15,572 bases of DNA from Bacteroidota bacterium (GCA_030624545.1 JAUXJX010000008.1:1-15572), one strand, 5' to 3'. Positions 1 to 8,188 are shown, numbered from the stretch's first letter. Translations and numbers: made by a program. The notes: generated from the letters alone by a model not told the origin.

Positions 1-146
1 GCGTGGAGATGGTGATGCCTGGAGACAACGTGACGATGGAGGCGGAGTTGATTTCCGAGATTGCCATGGAGGAAGGGTTGCGCTTTGCAGTCCGGGAGGG
101 CGGCCGCACCGTTGGCGCTGGCGTCGTGAGCAAAATCATCAAGTAG
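1..146 (+). CDS. tuf: Elongation factor Tu (EF-Tu), C-terminal end only
   Basis: The first 146 bases, read from base 3, encode 47 residues ending in a TAG stop. They match the end of EF-Tu domain 3: an MVMPGDNV segment, then [20 protein letters not shown], then SKIIK. EF-Tu is the GTPase that brings aminoacyl-tRNA to the ribosome; this last beta-barrel contacts tRNA and EF-Ts. The gene is cut by the window start, so the GTPase domain is not visible. It lies 42 bases upstream of rpsJ, the usual str-to-S10 linkage, so rpsL, rpsG and fusA may lie further upstream (inference). The gap to rpsJ shows no terminator-like hairpin, so read-through into the S10 operon is plausible. Confidence 0.97.
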   Translation, partial: VEMVMPGDNVTMEAELISEIAMEEGLRFAVREGGRTVGAGVVSKIIK

Positions 147-188
147 TGTAAGAGAGCTAACCAAACCAGCACGAATTGGAGAGAGGAT

Positions 189-497
189 ATGGCGTGTCAG
201 AAAATTCGAATTAAACTAAAGGCCTACGATCATCGCTTGATTGATCAATCGACAGATAAGATCATCCAGACGGCCAAATCGACGGGAGCAGCCATTTCGG
301 GCCCCATCCCTCTGCCGATCAAGCGATCTCTATATACTGTGAATCGCTCTCCCCATGTGGACAAAAAATCGCGTGAGCAGTTTGAGACGCGCATACATAA
401 GCGGTTAATCGATATTCTCAATTCAACTCCAAAGACCATTGATGCGCTCATGAAATTGGAGCTCCCCGCAGGTGTTGACGTTGAGATTAAGGTATAA
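189..497 (+). CDS. rpsJ: 30S ribosomal protein S10
   Basis: 102 residues, the normal length for S10. Family signatures are [11 protein letters not shown] near the N-terminus, SGPIPLP at about residues 37-43, [13 protein letters not shown] in the middle and [11 protein letters not shown] at the C-terminus. S10 sits in the head of the 30S subunit and, with NusB, NusE-like, also acts in transcription antitermination and NusG coupling (family knowledge). The ATG is preceded by a good SD (GGAGAGAGGA, 178-187). It is the first gene of the S10 operon. The 42-base leader is too short to hold the long L4-responsive leader known from E. coli, so that style of autoregulation is not seen here. Confidence 0.98.
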   Translation: MACQKIRIKLKAYDHRLIDQSTDKIIQTAKSTGAAISGPIPLPIKRSLYTVNRSPHVDKKSREQFETRIHKRLIDILNSTPKTIDALMKLELPAGVDVEIKV

Positions 498-510
498 GAG
501 GAATTAACGC

Positions 511-1134
511 ATGGTTGGGTTGATCGGCCGCAAGCTAGGCATGACAAGAATCTTTGGCGAAGACGGAGAGGACATCTCCGTTACCGTCCTGGAGGTTGGG
601 CCGTGCTTTGTAAGCCAGATTAAAACGGACGAAAAGGACGGCTATTCGGCGGTTCAGCTTGGGTTCAAAGAAAAAAAGGAATTCAGGGTCACGAAGCCGC
701 TGCAGGGTCACTTTGCCAAAGCCGGAATCAAACCAGTCTATTTTTTGAAGGAATTTCGCAATTTTGACATTGGCAAGGAAATTCAGCTTGGGCAGGAAAT
801 TAAGGCCGACGTTTTTTCATCCGGAGATGTCGTTGATGTTCGTGGAAAAACCAAGGGCAAAGGATTTCAGGGAGTCATGAAGCGGCATGGATTCCATGGC
901 GGTCAAAAGACTCATGGCCAGAGTGATCGTATGCGAGCGCCCGGCTCTATTGGTCAATCATCATATCCCTCTCGAGTATTTAAGGGTATGAAAATGGGGG
1001 GCCGGACGGGAAATCGCCGTCAGACGGCCCAAAACCTGACAGTCGCCAAAGTTCTGCCGGAGCAGAATTTATTGCTTGTTAGAGGATGTGTGCCCGGTTC
1101 CGTAAATGGCGTCATTGAGATTCGGAAGAGTTAG
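511..1134 (+). CDS. rplC: 50S ribosomal protein L3
   Basis: 207 residues, a normal bacterial L3 length. The N-terminus [15 protein letters not shown] is the classic L3 start. The central loop region carries [21 protein letters not shown] followed by the [21 protein letters not shown] segment, which reaches toward the peptidyl-transferase centre. L3 binds 23S rRNA early in 50S assembly. The ATG has an SD (AAGAGGA, 496-502) that overlaps the rpsJ stop region; the gap is 13 bases. A small deviation is RQTAQNL where many L3 proteins have VTVQNL; the significance is unknown. Confidence 0.98.
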   Translation: MVGLIGRKLGMTRIFGEDGEDISVTVLEVGPCFVSQIKTDEKDGYSAVQLGFKEKKEFRVTKPLQGHFAKAGIKPVYFLKEFRNFDIGKEIQLGQEIKADVFSSGDVVDVRGKTKGKGFQGVMKRHGFHGGQKTHGQSDRMRAPGSIGQSSYPSRVFKGMKMGGRTGNRRQTAQNLTVAKVLPEQNLLLVRGCVPGSVNGVIEIRKS

Positions 1135-1142
1135 AGGCAGTC

Positions 1143-1769
1143 GTGAAAGCAGATCTTTACAAACTGGATGGAACTACAGCTAAGAAATCGGTAGCATTGC
1201 CGGCCGGGATATTTGAAATCGAGCCGAACGATGATGCCATTCATTTGGATGTCAAGGCGATCATGACCCATTCGCGGCATGGGAATGCCTCTACCAAGAA
1301 CCGGTCGGCGACGCGAGGCGGGGGCAGAAAACCCTGGAGGCAGAAGGGACGCGGCGTTGCGCGAGCAGGAACGATTCGATCTCCATTGTGGCGTGGAGGC
1401 GGCATTATCTTTGGTCCCCAGCCCCATGATTATAATATGAAGGTTAACAAAAAAGTCAAACTGCTTGCTCGAAAATCTGTCTGTTCCTACAAAGCAAAGG
1501 AAGGTTCCTTAGCGGTTGTCGAAGATCTAAAAATGGAAACCTCGAAAACCAAGGAGTTTGCATCACTAATGAAGGGCTGGGAACTGGACGGCAAGAAAGT
1601 TACACTCTTGCTCAGCGAGAAGAAAGAGAATGTACTGCTTTCCGGGAGGAACATACCGAAGGTGACAATTTGCCTTGCAGCGAATGCTTCCTCCTACGAT
1701 CTGCTCGACAACGAAGTCTTATTGTTGGAAAAAAGTGCAATCAAGAAGTTGGTAGAGGTCCTCTCATGA
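1143..1769 (+). CDS. rplD: 50S ribosomal protein L4
   Basis: 208 residues with a GTG start, 8 bases after the rplC stop. The diagnostic part is the extended loop at about residues 50-92 (GGGRKPWRQKGRGVARAG, then SPLWRGGGIIFGP), which lines the polypeptide exit tunnel. L4 is a primary 23S rRNA binder and, in E. coli, represses its own operon; whether it does so here cannot be judged. The SD is the weak GAGGCAG at 1134-1140. The ORF ends in TCATGA and shares four bases with the rplW start, implying translational coupling. No ATG candidate at the N-terminus fits better than GTG 1143. Confidence 0.98.
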   Translation: MKADLYKLDGTTAKKSVALPAGIFEIEPNDDAIHLDVKAIMTHSRHGNASTKNRSATRGGGRKPWRQKGRGVARAGTIRSPLWRGGGIIFGPQPHDYNMKVNKKVKLLARKSVCSYKAKEGSLAVVEDLKMETSKTKEFASLMKGWELDGKKVTLLLSEKKENVLLSGRNIPKVTICLAANASSYDLLDNEVLLLEKSAIKKLVEVLS

Positions 1770-2062
1770 CGAAGGCGCCAAATCAAATAATTATTCGACC
1801 TTTGCTGACTGAAAAAATGACAAAACTGACTGAGACAGCCAATCAATATGCATTTGAGGTTGATCGGTCGGCAAATAAGATAGAGATTTTGAGAGCTGTG
1901 GAACAGCGCTTTAGTGTCACGGTCCAATCCGTGAGGACAATAGTAGTTCGAGGCAAGAAACGGAGGATGGGCCGTTTTGAAGGAAAACGTGCTCAATGGA
2001 AGAAGGCCATTGTCTCGATCAAGGAGGGCGATACAATTGATTACGTGTCCGGGGCTAGTTAG
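1766..2062 (+). CDS. rplW: 50S ribosomal protein L23
   Basis: 98 residues from the ATG at 1766, which overlaps the rplD stop as ATGA. The open frame extends further upstream but only inside rplD; the L23 homology begins with [11 protein letters not shown], matching the usual I-x-x-P-x-x-TEK motif. The C-terminal half contains [20 protein letters not shown] and [15 protein letters not shown], the rRNA-binding loop and last strand. L23 lies at the tunnel exit and is the docking site for trigger factor and SRP. It is followed by the longest gap of the window (57 bases), with no clear regulatory signal. Confidence 0.98.
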   Translation: MTKAPNQIIIRPLLTEKMTKLTETANQYAFEVDRSANKIEILRAVEQRFSVTVQSVRTIVVRGKKRRMGRFEGKRAQWKKAIVSIKEGDTIDYVSGAS

Positions 2063-2119
2063 AACCTTTGCGAGGTTTGCGATTATGTTCGCCATAGACA
2101 ATTGCAGTTGGAGGATTGA

Positions 2120-2941
2120 ATGCCGCTAAAGGCGTACAAGCCCAAAACTCCGTCACTGCGCTATCATATGACACCGTCGTTTGACGAGTTAACGGACGGC
2201 AAGCCGGAGAGGTCTCTAACCAGGCCACTGAACAAGACGGGCGGCCGCAATAATGCGGGCCGCATTACGGTTCGCCGCCGCGGTGGGGGTCACAAAAGGC
2301 AATACCGGCTTATCGATTTCAAGCGGAACAAAGATGATATCCCCGCAAGAGTTGCCTCAATTCAGTACGACCCGAATCGATCCGCTTATATCGCGCTGTT
2401 GATTTATGCGGATGGCGAGAAAAAATATATTCTTCAACCAAACAGTTTGAAGGTGGGCGATAAGGTAATGTCCGGAGAGCAGGTTGAAGTACGAATCGGC
2501 AATTCAATGCTTCTGGATAATATTCCGCTTGGCACGTTTGTGCATAACATTGAGATGAAGGTGGGTAAGGGCGGCCAATTGGCGAGAAGCGCGGGAACCT
2601 ATGCCCAGTTGATGGCAAAAGAAGGGAAATATGCCCATCTCAAGCTGCCTTCAGGAGAGGTCCGTCTGGTCAATCTGAAATGCCGTGCGACCATTGGTCA
2701 GGTGGGTAATCTTGATCACGAAGGTATCGTGCTTGGCAAAGCCGGGGCCTCAAGATGGCGGGGCATACGCCCCCACGTGCGTGGCGTAGCGATGAATCCC
2801 GTTGATCACCCCATGGGCGGTGGTGAAGGGAAGAGTTCGGGCGGTAGACATCCAACATCTCCATGGGGATGGAAAACCAAGGGTTGGAAAACCCGGAAGA
2901 AAAAGGCGTCCGATAAGTTCATTATCAAACGCAGAAAGTAG
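2120..2941 (+). CDS. rplB: 50S ribosomal protein L2
   Basis: 273 residues, the standard L2 length. It shows [19 protein letters not shown] at 42-60, YRLIDFKR at 62-69, and the C-terminal [12 protein letters not shown] motif at about 226-237. L2 is needed for subunit association and peptidyl-transferase activity. The first His of the VDHP motif (His230, equivalent to E. coli His229) is present. The following HPH His is Met here (HPM), a variant I also associate with Bacteroidetes-like L2. The SD TTGGAGG is at 2108-2114, 5 bases before ATG. Upstream is the 57-base spacer, downstream rpsS. Confidence 0.98.
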   Translation: MPLKAYKPKTPSLRYHMTPSFDELTDGKPERSLTRPLNKTGGRNNAGRITVRRRGGGHKRQYRLIDFKRNKDDIPARVASIQYDPNRSAYIALLIYADGEKKYILQPNSLKVGDKVMSGEQVEVRIGNSMLLDNIPLGTFVHNIEMKVGKGGQLARSAGTYAQLMAKEGKYAHLKLPSGEVRLVNLKCRATIGQVGNLDHEGIVLGKAGASRWRGIRPHVRGVAMNPVDHPMGGGEGKSSGGRHPTSPWGWKTKGWKTRKKKASDKFIIKRRK

Positions 2942-2965
2942 ATTGATTCGACTTCAGGAGAAGAT

Positions 2966-3253
2966 ATGCCTCGATCCGTCAAAAAAGGTCCTTTTGTAGA
3001 CGAGAAGCTTGAGAAGAAGATAAAAGCCCTTAACGAGGCTTACGAGAAAAAAGTGATCAAAACCTGGGCCAGGCGGTCTGTTATTACGCCTGAGTTTGTC
3101 GGCCATACTTTGGCGGTTCACAATGGCAACAAGTTCATTCCGGTATTCATCACTGAGAATATGGTTGGCCACAAACTCGGCGAATTTTCTCCAACCGGGA
3201 CCTTCAGGGGCCACAGCGGCAGGAAGGCCGAAAGAGTAGTTCGCAAGAAATAA
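2966..3253 (+). CDS. rpsS: 30S ribosomal protein S19
   Basis: 95 residues, typical for S19. Key family segments are [12 protein letters not shown] at the start, [16 protein letters not shown] in the middle, and [17 protein letters not shown] near the end. S19 forms a complex with S13 in the 30S head and contacts bridge B1 toward the A site. A good SD, CAGGAGAAG at 2955-2963, precedes the ATG. The position between rplB and rplV is the canonical S10-operon order. Confidence 0.98.
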   Translation: MPRSVKKGPFVDEKLEKKIKALNEAYEKKVIKTWARRSVITPEFVGHTLAVHNGNKFIPVFITENMVGHKLGEFSPTGTFRGHSGRKAERVVRKK

Positions 3254-3275
3254 CCCAATTGAGTTCGGATTCGTA

Positions 3276-3623
3276 ATGGAAGCTAATGCTCGAGCAAAAT
3301 ATGTGAAGATGTCACCGAGGAAGGTTCGCCGGGTTGCGGATTTGATACGCGGCAAGAATGTGGATGATGCGATCAATATTCTGCATTTTACCCCGAAGGC
3401 TGCGGCCGGCCCTCTTGAAAAGGCTTTGCGGTCCGCTGTGGCAAACTTGGTTAACAATCAGGATTCGTCGGGCAAGATAGATCCCGAGACCCTGTTCGTG
3501 AAAGAGATTAGAATTGACGAAGGCTCTACTTTAAAGCGGTTTCGCGCTGCGTCCATGGGTCGTGTAAATCGTATTCGCAAAAGGACGAGCCATATCAGCA
3601 TTAAAGTTTCAGATGAAGAGTAG
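3276..3623 (+). CDS. rplV: 50S ribosomal protein L22
   Basis: 115 residues. The N-terminus reads MEANARAKYVKMSPRKVRRV, followed by ADLIRGKNVDDA, which is diagnostic of L22. The long beta-hairpin that lines the exit tunnel with L4 lies at about residues 80-105 and includes LKRFRAASMGRVNRIRKRTSH. L22 mutations in this loop give macrolide resistance in other bacteria; nothing altered stands out here. The SD is weak (GTTCGGA around 3263-3269), so translation may depend on coupling from rpsS, 22 bases upstream. The stop TAG is part of the strong SD of rpsC. Confidence 0.98.
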   Translation: MEANARAKYVKMSPRKVRRVADLIRGKNVDDAINILHFTPKAAAGPLEKALRSAVANLVNNQDSSGKIDPETLFVKEIRIDEGSTLKRFRAASMGRVNRIRKRTSHISIKVSDEE

Positions 3624-3635
3624 GAGGTATCGCTT

Positions 3636-4274
3636 TTGGGCCAAAAAACTCATCCCATAGGCTTTCGCCTTGGAGTCATAAAAAACTGGAGCTCCAATTG
3701 GTTCGACGAGCGCAACTTTGCCGAGAAATTGGAGGAGGACATACTGCTGCGGCGCTACATTCGGCGCAGATTGGAAAACGCAGGCATTTCGAAGATTGAG
3801 ATCGAGAGAACCTCGAAGCGCGTCACCGTAATCATCTATACTGCAAAGCCCGGCATCGTAATCGGGCGAAAAGGCCAGGAAGTCGACCAACTCATGGAGG
3901 AGCTGCGGCGGGTCACAAATAAGGAAGTTCAGGTAAATGTAAATGAGATCAAGCGCCCGGAGTTAGATGCTTTCCTGGTTGGAGAAAATATTGCCCGCCA
4001 ACTAGAGGCCAAGATTTCCTTTCGACGTGCAATGAAGAGATCCATTACGGCGGCCATGCGTATGGGTGCAGAAGGCATAAAGATTACATGCGCCGGGCGG
4101 TTGGGTGGTTCTGAAATGGCCAGAACGGAAAGCTATAAACAAGGTATTATCCCTCTTCATACTTTGCGGGCAGATATCGACTATGCAATTGCGACAGCGA
4201 ATACCACCTACGGTTGCATTGGAGTGAAGGTTTGGATCTGCAAGGGCGAAGTGATCGGTTCTTTGCTGGAGTAG
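3636..4274 (+). CDS. rpsC: 30S ribosomal protein S3
   Basis: 212 residues with a TTG start. The start is decided by the conserved [14 protein letters not shown]-terminus and by an ideal SD (AGGAGG, 3622-3627, 8-base spacer). The KH domain is visible with the GXXG loop GRKG at residues 77-80. The C-terminal domain has [19 protein letters not shown] and [13 protein letters not shown]3 lies in the 30S head at the mRNA entry tunnel and takes part in mRNA unwinding. The length is at the short end of bacterial S3 (about 205-235), meaning a short C-terminal tail. Confidence 0.98.
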   Translation: MGQKTHPIGFRLGVIKNWSSNWFDERNFAEKLEEDILLRRYIRRRLENAGISKIEIERTSKRVTVIIYTAKPGIVIGRKGQEVDQLMEELRRVTNKEVQVNVNEIKRPELDAFLVGENIARQLEAKISFRRAMKRSITAAMRMGAEGIKITCAGRLGGSEMARTESYKQGIIPLHTLRADIDYAIATANTTYGCIGVKVWICKGEVIGSLLE

Positions 4275-4290
4275 GATGGAGTAGAATCCC

Positions 4291-4713
4291 ATGTTAATGC
4301 CAAAGAGAGTCAAATATAGAAAGCAGCAGCGGGGAAGGATGCGCGGTAAGGCAACCGTCGGTGCAAGAATAAGTTTCGGCAGTTATGCACTGAAGGCTCT
4401 TGAACCCGCCTGGATTACCAGCCGGCAAATCGAAGCGGCTCGTATTGCGATTACTCGGCACGTTAAGAGAGGCGGAAAATTGTGGATTCGTATATTTCCG
4501 GACAAACCAGTAACCAAGAAACCGTTGGAGACTCGAATGGGAAAAGGAAAAGGCTCCCCGGAATTTTGGGTTGCAGTTGTAAAACCGGGACGAATCTTGT
4601 TCGAAATGGAGGGCGTCCCGGCGGAAGTTGCCAAAGAAGCGATGCGATTGGCCTCCCATAAATTGCCAATCAAAACAAGGTTTGTTTCAGCAGAAGACGT
4701 TGGTGTATCCTGA
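4291..4713 (+). CDS. rplP: 50S ribosomal protein L16
   Basis: 140 residues. [19 protein letters not shown] is the family N-terminus, so ATG 4291 is chosen rather than the internal ATG at 4297. The central [19 protein letters not shown] leads into [12 protein letters not shown], and the end has [13 protein letters not shown]. Arg82 in TRMGKGKG corresponds to the arginine that is hydroxylated in E. coli; modification here is unknown. L16 organises the A-site tRNA region of the 50S subunit. The stop TGA overlaps the rpmC ATG by one base (TGATG), implying coupled translation. Confidence 0.98.
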   Translation: MLMPKRVKYRKQQRGRMRGKATVGARISFGSYALKALEPAWITSRQIEAARIAITRHVKRGGKLWIRIFPDKPVTKKPLETRMGKGKGSPEFWVAVVKPGRILFEMEGVPAEVAKEAMRLASHKLPIKTRFVSAEDVGVS

Positions 4714-4937
4714 TGAAGCCACACGAATTGAAAGAACTTGGTCTGGATGAAGTTAAGCTCAGGCTTGAAGACTTGGAAGAAGAATTGAGCAATCTTCGTT
4801 TCCAGAAGGCATTGGGTCAATTAAACAATCCGCTGAGAATTCGGATTGTTCGCAGAGAGATTGCACAGTTGAAGACCGTCATACACGAACACGAATTGGG
4901 TCTTCGGAAAATGGCTGGCGAGACGAAGGCCGACTAA
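4713..4937 (+). CDS. rpmC: 50S ribosomal protein L29
   Basis: 74 residues, slightly longer than the usual 60-70. It shows the two-helix hairpin of L29: an acidic helix ([20 protein letters not shown]), then [20 protein letters not shown] and [11 protein letters not shown]. The RFQKA and NP-x-RIR residues are the family core. L29 sits next to L23 at the tunnel exit. The start overlaps the rplP stop (TGATG) with no independent strong SD, so it is most likely translated by re-initiation. The extra C-terminal residues are polar and not conserved. Confidence 0.97.
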   Translation: MKPHELKELGLDEVKLRLEDLEEELSNLRFQKALGQLNNPLRIRIVRREIAQLKTVIHEHELGLRKMAGETKAD

Positions 4938-4941
4938 ATAT

Positions 4942-4946
4942 GGGAG
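4942..4946 (+). promoter_or_regulatory. Shine-Dalgarno of rpsQ that favours the downstream ATG
   Basis: GGGAG ends 5 bases before ATG 4952. It begins inside the alternative ATG at 4940, which itself has only a distant GAAGG upstream. This supports starting S17 at 4952. Confidence 0.7.
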
Positions 4947-4951
4947 AAAGA

Positions 4952-5218
4952 ATGGCAGTGGAAACTACTCGTGGTCGCCGCAAGGTCATCAAGGGAGTTG
5001 TCGTAAGCGATAAGATGGAGAAGACCCGGGTTGTGCTGGTTGTACGCCAGGTTCGCCATCCTGTTTACAAAAAATATGTTAAGAGAAGAAAGAGATTCAT
5101 GGTGCATGATGACGCCAACCAATCAAATGTTGGTGATACCGTGACATTAATGGAAACGCGCCCACTCAGTCGGCACAAGTGTTGGCGATTGGTTGAAGTC
5201 ATTGAACGGGCAAAATAG
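4952..5218 (+). CDS. rpsQ: 30S ribosomal protein S17
   Basis: 88 residues from the ATG at 4952. The OB-fold core is seen in RKVIKGVVVSDKMEKTRVV, HPVYKKYVKRRKRFMVHD, the VGDTV turn and ETRPLSRHKCWRLVEV. S17 binds 16S rRNA helices 7 and 11 in early 30S assembly. An in-frame ATG at 4940 would add four residues (MGER). I prefer 4952 because GGGAG at 4942-4946 is an SD at ideal spacing, and that SD overlaps the upstream ATG itself. It follows rpmC after 14 bases and ends the S10-operon part. Confidence 0.96.
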   Translation: MAVETTRGRRKVIKGVVVSDKMEKTRVVLVVRQVRHPVYKKYVKRRKRFMVHDDANQSNVGDTVTLMETRPLSRHKCWRLVEVIERAK

Positions 5219-5246
5219 CCGGTGTTGGCTGTGAAGGACATGGAAG

Positions 5247-5615
5247 ATGATTCAGGAATATTCTCGACTCATTGTTGCGGATAACACCGGAGCCAAGAAA
5301 GTCACCTGCATCCGCGTATTGGGCGGTACTCGCAAACGGTATGGCAGGATTGGAGACATTATTGTCGTAACTGTAAAGGCGGCCATTCCAGGCGGCAGTG
5401 TCAGGAAAGGCGAAGTGAGCAAGGCAGTTATTGTGCGGACAAAAAAGGAAACGCGCAGGCAGGATGGATCTTATATTCGATTTGATGAAAACGCAGCCGT
5501 TCTTATCAACGAACAGAATGAGCCAAGAGGAACCCGAATATTTGGCCCCGTGGCCAGGGAACTGCGGGAAAAGCAATTCATGAAAATTGTGTCTTTGGCG
5601 CCGGAGGTGTTGTAA
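5247..5615 (+). CDS. rplN: 50S ribosomal protein L14
   Basis: 122 residues, the exact usual length. It begins [18 protein letters not shown] and shows [47 protein letters not shown] and a C-terminal [11 protein letters not shown], all L14 signatures. L14 forms intersubunit bridges with 16S rRNA and is the binding site of the silencing factor RsfS. The SD AAGGA lies at 5234-5238. It is the first gene of the spc section, but with only 28 bases after rpsQ and no visible promoter or terminator it looks continuous with the S10 operon. Its TAA stop abuts the GTG of rplX. Confidence 0.98.
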   Translation: MIQEYSRLIVADNTGAKKVTCIRVLGGTRKRYGRIGDIIVVTVKAAIPGGSVRKGEVSKAVIVRTKKETRRQDGSYIRFDENAAVLINEQNEPRGTRIFGPVARELREKQFMKIVSLAPEVL

Positions 5616-5969
5616 GTGCGCGGGAAAAAAGTAGTCGGACGTAGTAAACCTTTGTTCGTACGGAAGAATGACACGGTGCTCATTCTTTCGGGCGAAGACC
5701 GCGGAAAACAGGGTAAGGTATTAAAAGTATTTCCCAGCAAGCGGCAAATCATTATTGAAGGTGTTAATTTCATCAAAAGACATACACGCCCGAGTCAGAA
5801 AAACCCAAAGGGTGGTATTGTTGAGAAGGAAGGGCCCATTAATTTCTCGAATGTAATGGTGGTCTGCAGTAAATGCGGAGAACCAACTCGTGTTGGGGCC
5901 AAGATTATCACCGATGGTTCGCGTTTGCGAGCTTGCAAGAAATGCGGCGAAATCATCCAGGCTGCATGA
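5616..5969 (+). CDS. rplX: 50S ribosomal protein L24, with C-terminal four-cysteine tail
   Basis: 117 residues with a GTG start directly after the rplN TAA. GGAGG at 5603-5607 (inside rplN) is the SD. The KOW motif spans about residues 16-40 (VRKNDTVLILSGEDRGKQGKV). The C-terminal part contains C84-x-x-C87 and C107-x-x-C110 around the TRVG segment, a potential zinc ribbon found in many but not all bacterial L24 proteins. L24 is an assembly initiator for the 50S subunit. Start choice: the MRGKKV N-terminus is short and basic; no other start with an SD is near. Confidence 0.97.
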   Translation: MRGKKVVGRSKPLFVRKNDTVLILSGEDRGKQGKVLKVFPSKRQIIIEGVNFIKRHTRPSQKNPKGGIVEKEGPINFSNVMVVCSKCGEPTRVGAKIITDGSRLRACKKCGEIIQAA

Positions 5970-6008
5970 GTACTTCTTGGCTGAATGAGTAGCGGAGTTC
6001 GTAGGACA

Positions 6009-6560
6009 ATGAATCAAAAATCTAGATTAGAAACCCAGTATAGCGAAACCATCGTCCCGGCACTTACAAAGCAGTTTGGATACAAGAATATCATGCAGGT
6101 GCCAGGGCTGAGCAAAATCGTGATCAATATTGGCACGGGTGATGCGGTTCAAAATCCAAAAGCCCTGGAATGGTCGGTTGAAGACTTAAAGCAAATTTCA
6201 GGTCAGAAGCCGTCCATTCGCCGCGCGAGAAAGTCAATCTCGAATTTTAAGCTGCGTGAAGGGATGGAAATTGGCTGTATTGTCACACTGCGGAAAACTT
6301 TTATGTATGAATTTCTTGACCGATTCATCAGCATTGCATTGCCGCGGGTGAGAGATTTCCGCGGCCTGTCTGACAAGTCTTTCGATGGACACGGCAATTA
6401 CACAATGGGTGTTCGGGAGCAAATCATTTTTCCTGAAATTGACTATGACAAAGTGCAAAAAATCCGGGGCATGGACGTTACGATTTGCACCACCGCAAAA
6501 GCTGATGAGGAAGCACTCGAGTTATTAAGACAATTTGGTATGCCGTTTCGAACCAGATAG
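6009..6560 (+). CDS. rplE: 50S ribosomal protein L5
   Basis: 183 residues from ATG 6009, close to the usual 178-182. Signatures are [65 protein letters not shown], the [10 protein letters not shown] segment, [15 protein letters not shown] and the C-terminal [11 protein letters not shown]5 binds 5S rRNA with L18 and contacts the P-site tRNA and S13. An in-frame ATG at 5985 would add eight residues (MSSGVRRT) with no SD. The 6009 start has GGAG at 5994-5997 at a long 11-base spacing and AGGA too close at 6003-6006, so the exact start is uncertain. The preceding gap is 39 bases. Confidence 0.95.
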   Translation: MNQKSRLETQYSETIVPALTKQFGYKNIMQVPGLSKIVINIGTGDAVQNPKALEWSVEDLKQISGQKPSIRRARKSISNFKLREGMEIGCIVTLRKTFMYEFLDRFISIALPRVRDFRGLSDKSFDGHGNYTMGVREQIIFPEIDYDKVQKIRGMDVTICTTAKADEEALELLRQFGMPFRTR

Positions 6561-6572
6561 GAGAAAACTGGA

Positions 6573-6758
6573 TTGGCTAAGACCTCACTCGTTGTAAAGG
6601 CAAAAAGAACACCGAAATACAAGGTTCGGGGCTACAGTCGTTGCTGTCGTTGTGGCAGGGCCCGCGCCTATCTGCGCAAGTTTGGATTGTGCCGGATCTG
6701 CTTCCGGGAATTGGCCCTCAAAGGTGAAATTCCCGGCGTGGTAAAATCCAGCTGGTAG
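6573..6758 (+). CDS. rpsN: 30S ribosomal protein S14, zinc-binding (type Z)
   Basis: 61 residues with a TTG start, the length of the short zinc form (also called rpsZ). The zinc ligands are Cys24, Cys27, Cys40 and Cys43, in [20 protein letters not shown]. The C-terminus [11 protein letters not shown] is canonical. S14 is a late-binding protein of the 30S head. AGGAG (6559-6563), which includes the last two bases of the rplE TAG, lies 9 bases before the TTG and fixes the start. The N-terminal [16 protein letters not shown] agrees with the family. A zinc-free long S14 elsewhere in the genome is possible but not testable here. Confidence 0.98.
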   Translation: MAKTSLVVKAKRTPKYKVRGYSRCCRCGRARAYLRKFGLCRICFRELALKGEIPGVVKSSW

Positions 6759-6779
6759 TCGAATCGATTTCGATTTTTT

Positions 6780-6783
6780 GGAG
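6780..6783 (+). promoter_or_regulatory. Shine-Dalgarno of rpsH that decides the start
   Basis: GGAG ends 9 bases before ATG 6793 and overlaps a possible upstream TTG (6778). This makes ATG 6793 the real S8 start. The preceding run of six Ts (6774-6779) runs straight into this site. Confidence 0.65.
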
Positions 6784-6792
6784 ATCTTAAAT

Positions 6793-7191
6793 ATGTCGAT
6801 GACAGATCCAATAGCGGATTATCTAACTCGTATTCGTAATGCTCAAAAGGCCGGGCACAAGAAAGTGGATATTCCCGCTTCGAATGTGAAAATGAATATC
6901 ACCAAAATCCTTCATCAGGACCATCTTATTGAAAGCTACCTCAATATCGATGATGGTCGAGAAGGGATGATTCGCATATACTTAAAATATGATCAAAACC
7001 TGGTACCTATCATCAAAGGGCTTAGGCGCATCAGCAAGCCGGGTCGTCGTGTTTATGTGGGTCGCCAAAACATCCCTCGTGTTTTGAACAACTTAGGCAT
7101 TGCGCTAATGAGCACATCACAGGGATTAATGACCAACAAAATGGCCAAAGAACGTGGCATAGGTGGCGAAGTGATCTGCCACGTCTGGTAA
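6793..7191 (+). CDS. rpsH: 30S ribosomal protein S8
   Basis: 132 residues from ATG 6793, the usual S8 length. It begins MSMTDPIADYLTRIRNA and contains LKYDQNLVPIIKGLRRISKPGRR and the C-terminal GIALMSTSQGLMTNKMAKER with GGEVICHVW. S8 binds helix 21 of 16S rRNA and nucleates the platform; in E. coli it also represses the spc operon by binding the rplE start region. No matching rRNA-like structure could be recognised here by eye. A TTG at 6778 would add five residues but overlaps the SD, so it is rejected. Confidence 0.98.
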   Translation: MSMTDPIADYLTRIRNAQKAGHKKVDIPASNVKMNITKILHQDHLIESYLNIDDGREGMIRIYLKYDQNLVPIIKGLRRISKPGRRVYVGRQNIPRVLNNLGIALMSTSQGLMTNKMAKERGIGGEVICHVW

Positions 7192-7205
7192 ATGGAGATA
7201 ATGAA

Positions 7206-7742
7206 GTGTCACGCATAGGACAATCGCCCATACCGGTTCTGGAAGGGGTTACGGTTGAGATTAAGAAGAATCTCGTGAAGGTGAAGGGACCCAAGGGAGA
7301 GCTGGATCAAAAGGTCGATCCGAGTATTACTGTGAAGATGGGTGATGGCGCCGTTGTCTTGAGCCGTCCGACGGACAACCGCCAGCATCGGGCTCTTCAT
7401 GGTCTTTTCCGGTCTCTCATTGCCAACATGGTAACAGGAGTTACGGAGGGGTTCTCCAAACGGCTGCAAATTGTGGGCGTTGGGTATCGCGCAGAAATGA
7501 AGGGCAACTCGGTAGTTTTTCAACTTGGGTATTCCCATCCAATTGTGCTTACACCTCCGGACGGAATTGAAATCAAAATCGACAGTCCGACTGACCTTAC
7601 GGTATCGGGCGTCAGCAAAGAATTGGTTGGTATGATTGCAGCAAAGATCCGCTCTTTTCGACCTCCGGAACCTTACAAGGGCAAGGGAATCCGCTATTGG
7701 GACGAGAGGGTCCGGAGAAAAGCCGGAAAATCAGCTGCATAA
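7206..7742 (+). CDS. rplF: 50S ribosomal protein L6
   Basis: 178 residues with a GTG start. It begins MSRIGQSPIPVLEGVTVEI and ends with FRPPEPYKGKGIRYWDERV followed by RRKAGK, both diagnostic of L6. The duplicated RNA-binding fold is expected at about 1-80 and 83-175; VGVGYRAEMKGN marks the start of the second half. L6 lies near the sarcin-ricin loop at the factor-binding site. The SD GGAG (7194-7197) is 8 bases before GTG. The nearby ATG at 7201 is in another frame and not usable. Confidence 0.98.
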   Translation: MSRIGQSPIPVLEGVTVEIKKNLVKVKGPKGELDQKVDPSITVKMGDGAVVLSRPTDNRQHRALHGLFRSLIANMVTGVTEGFSKRLQIVGVGYRAEMKGNSVVFQLGYSHPIVLTPPDGIEIKIDSPTDLTVSGVSKELVGMIAAKIRSFRPPEPYKGKGIRYWDERVRRKAGKSAA

Positions 7743-7775
7743 ATAAGATGCAAACAGATCATATGGTGTTTGGGA

Positions 7776-8156
7776 ATGGCAAATAAGCAAAAACTAAAAG
7801 CAAAATCCAGGGCAAGACGCAAGCTTCGAATTAGCGGCAAGATTCGCGGCACAGCTGAAAGGCCCAGGTTAACGGTCTACCGCAGCCTGAAACATATCTA
7901 TGCTCAATTGGTCGATGACTCTTCCGGAAAGACCCTTACCGGTGTTTCTTCGCTTTCGCCGGATCTAAAGGCTTTGGGCAAAGAGTCAAACGGAAAGGGA
8001 AAGACTGAATTGGGTCGTTTGATCGGCAAAGAGATTGCGGAAAAAGCGCAAAAGCTGAAAATAAAGAATGCAGTATTTGACCGGAATGGATTCATCTATC
8101 ATGGGCGAGTGAAGGCTGTTGCGGAGGGAGCCCGTGAAGGTGGACTTAAGATTTAA
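7776..8156 (+). CDS. rplR: 50S ribosomal protein L18
   Basis: 126 residues from ATG 7776. The basic N-terminus (KLKAKSRARRKLRISGKIRG) is followed by ERPRLTVYRSLKHIYAQLVDD and the C-terminal VFDRNGFIYHGRVKAVAEG with AREGGLKI, all L18 hallmarks. L18 binds 5S rRNA in the central protuberance with L5 and L25/CTC. A TTG at 7770 would add two residues. Only a weak SD (GGTG, 7765-7768) is present, so expression may rely on coupling to rplF, 33 bases upstream. A KGKGKTELG-type insertion near residue 72 makes it slightly longer than the usual 117-122. Confidence 0.97.
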   Translation: MANKQKLKAKSRARRKLRISGKIRGTAERPRLTVYRSLKHIYAQLVDDSSGKTLTGVSSLSPDLKALGKESNGKGKTELGRLIGKEIAEKAQKLKIKNAVFDRNGFIYHGRVKAVAEGAREGGLKI

Positions 8157-8178
8157 TTTACGAGAATTAGTAACGTTT

Positions 8179-8183
8179 GGAGG
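8179..8183 (+). promoter_or_regulatory. Shine-Dalgarno of rpsE that decides a TTG start
   Basis: GGAGG lies 5 bases before TTG 8189. It overlaps another in-frame TTG at 8177, which therefore cannot be the start. Confidence 0.75.
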
Positions 8184-8188
8184 CCCGT

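Noticed and set aside
147..188. Search for an L4-type attenuator leader or promoter before rpsJ
   Set aside because: The 42-base gap has only an SD; no hairpin plus T run and no convincing -35/-10 pair.
2063..2077. AACCT-TTGCG-AGGTT inverted repeat just after the rplW stop
   Set aside because: Only a 5-bp stem with no T run; expected by chance in the 57-base spacer and not supported as a terminator or attenuator.
2810..2820. HPM instead of HPH in the conserved L2 C-terminal motif
   Set aside because: The essential first His is retained and the HPM variant is, to my knowledge, common in several phyla, so it is not anomalous.
2802..2999. 65-residue plus-strand open frame bridging rplB and rpsS
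   Set aside because: Out-of-frame reading of the rplB end, not a separate gene.
2954..3457. 167-residue minus-strand open frame over rpsS and rplV
   Set aside because: Antisense to two genuine ribosomal protein genes; the composition is unlike a real protein.
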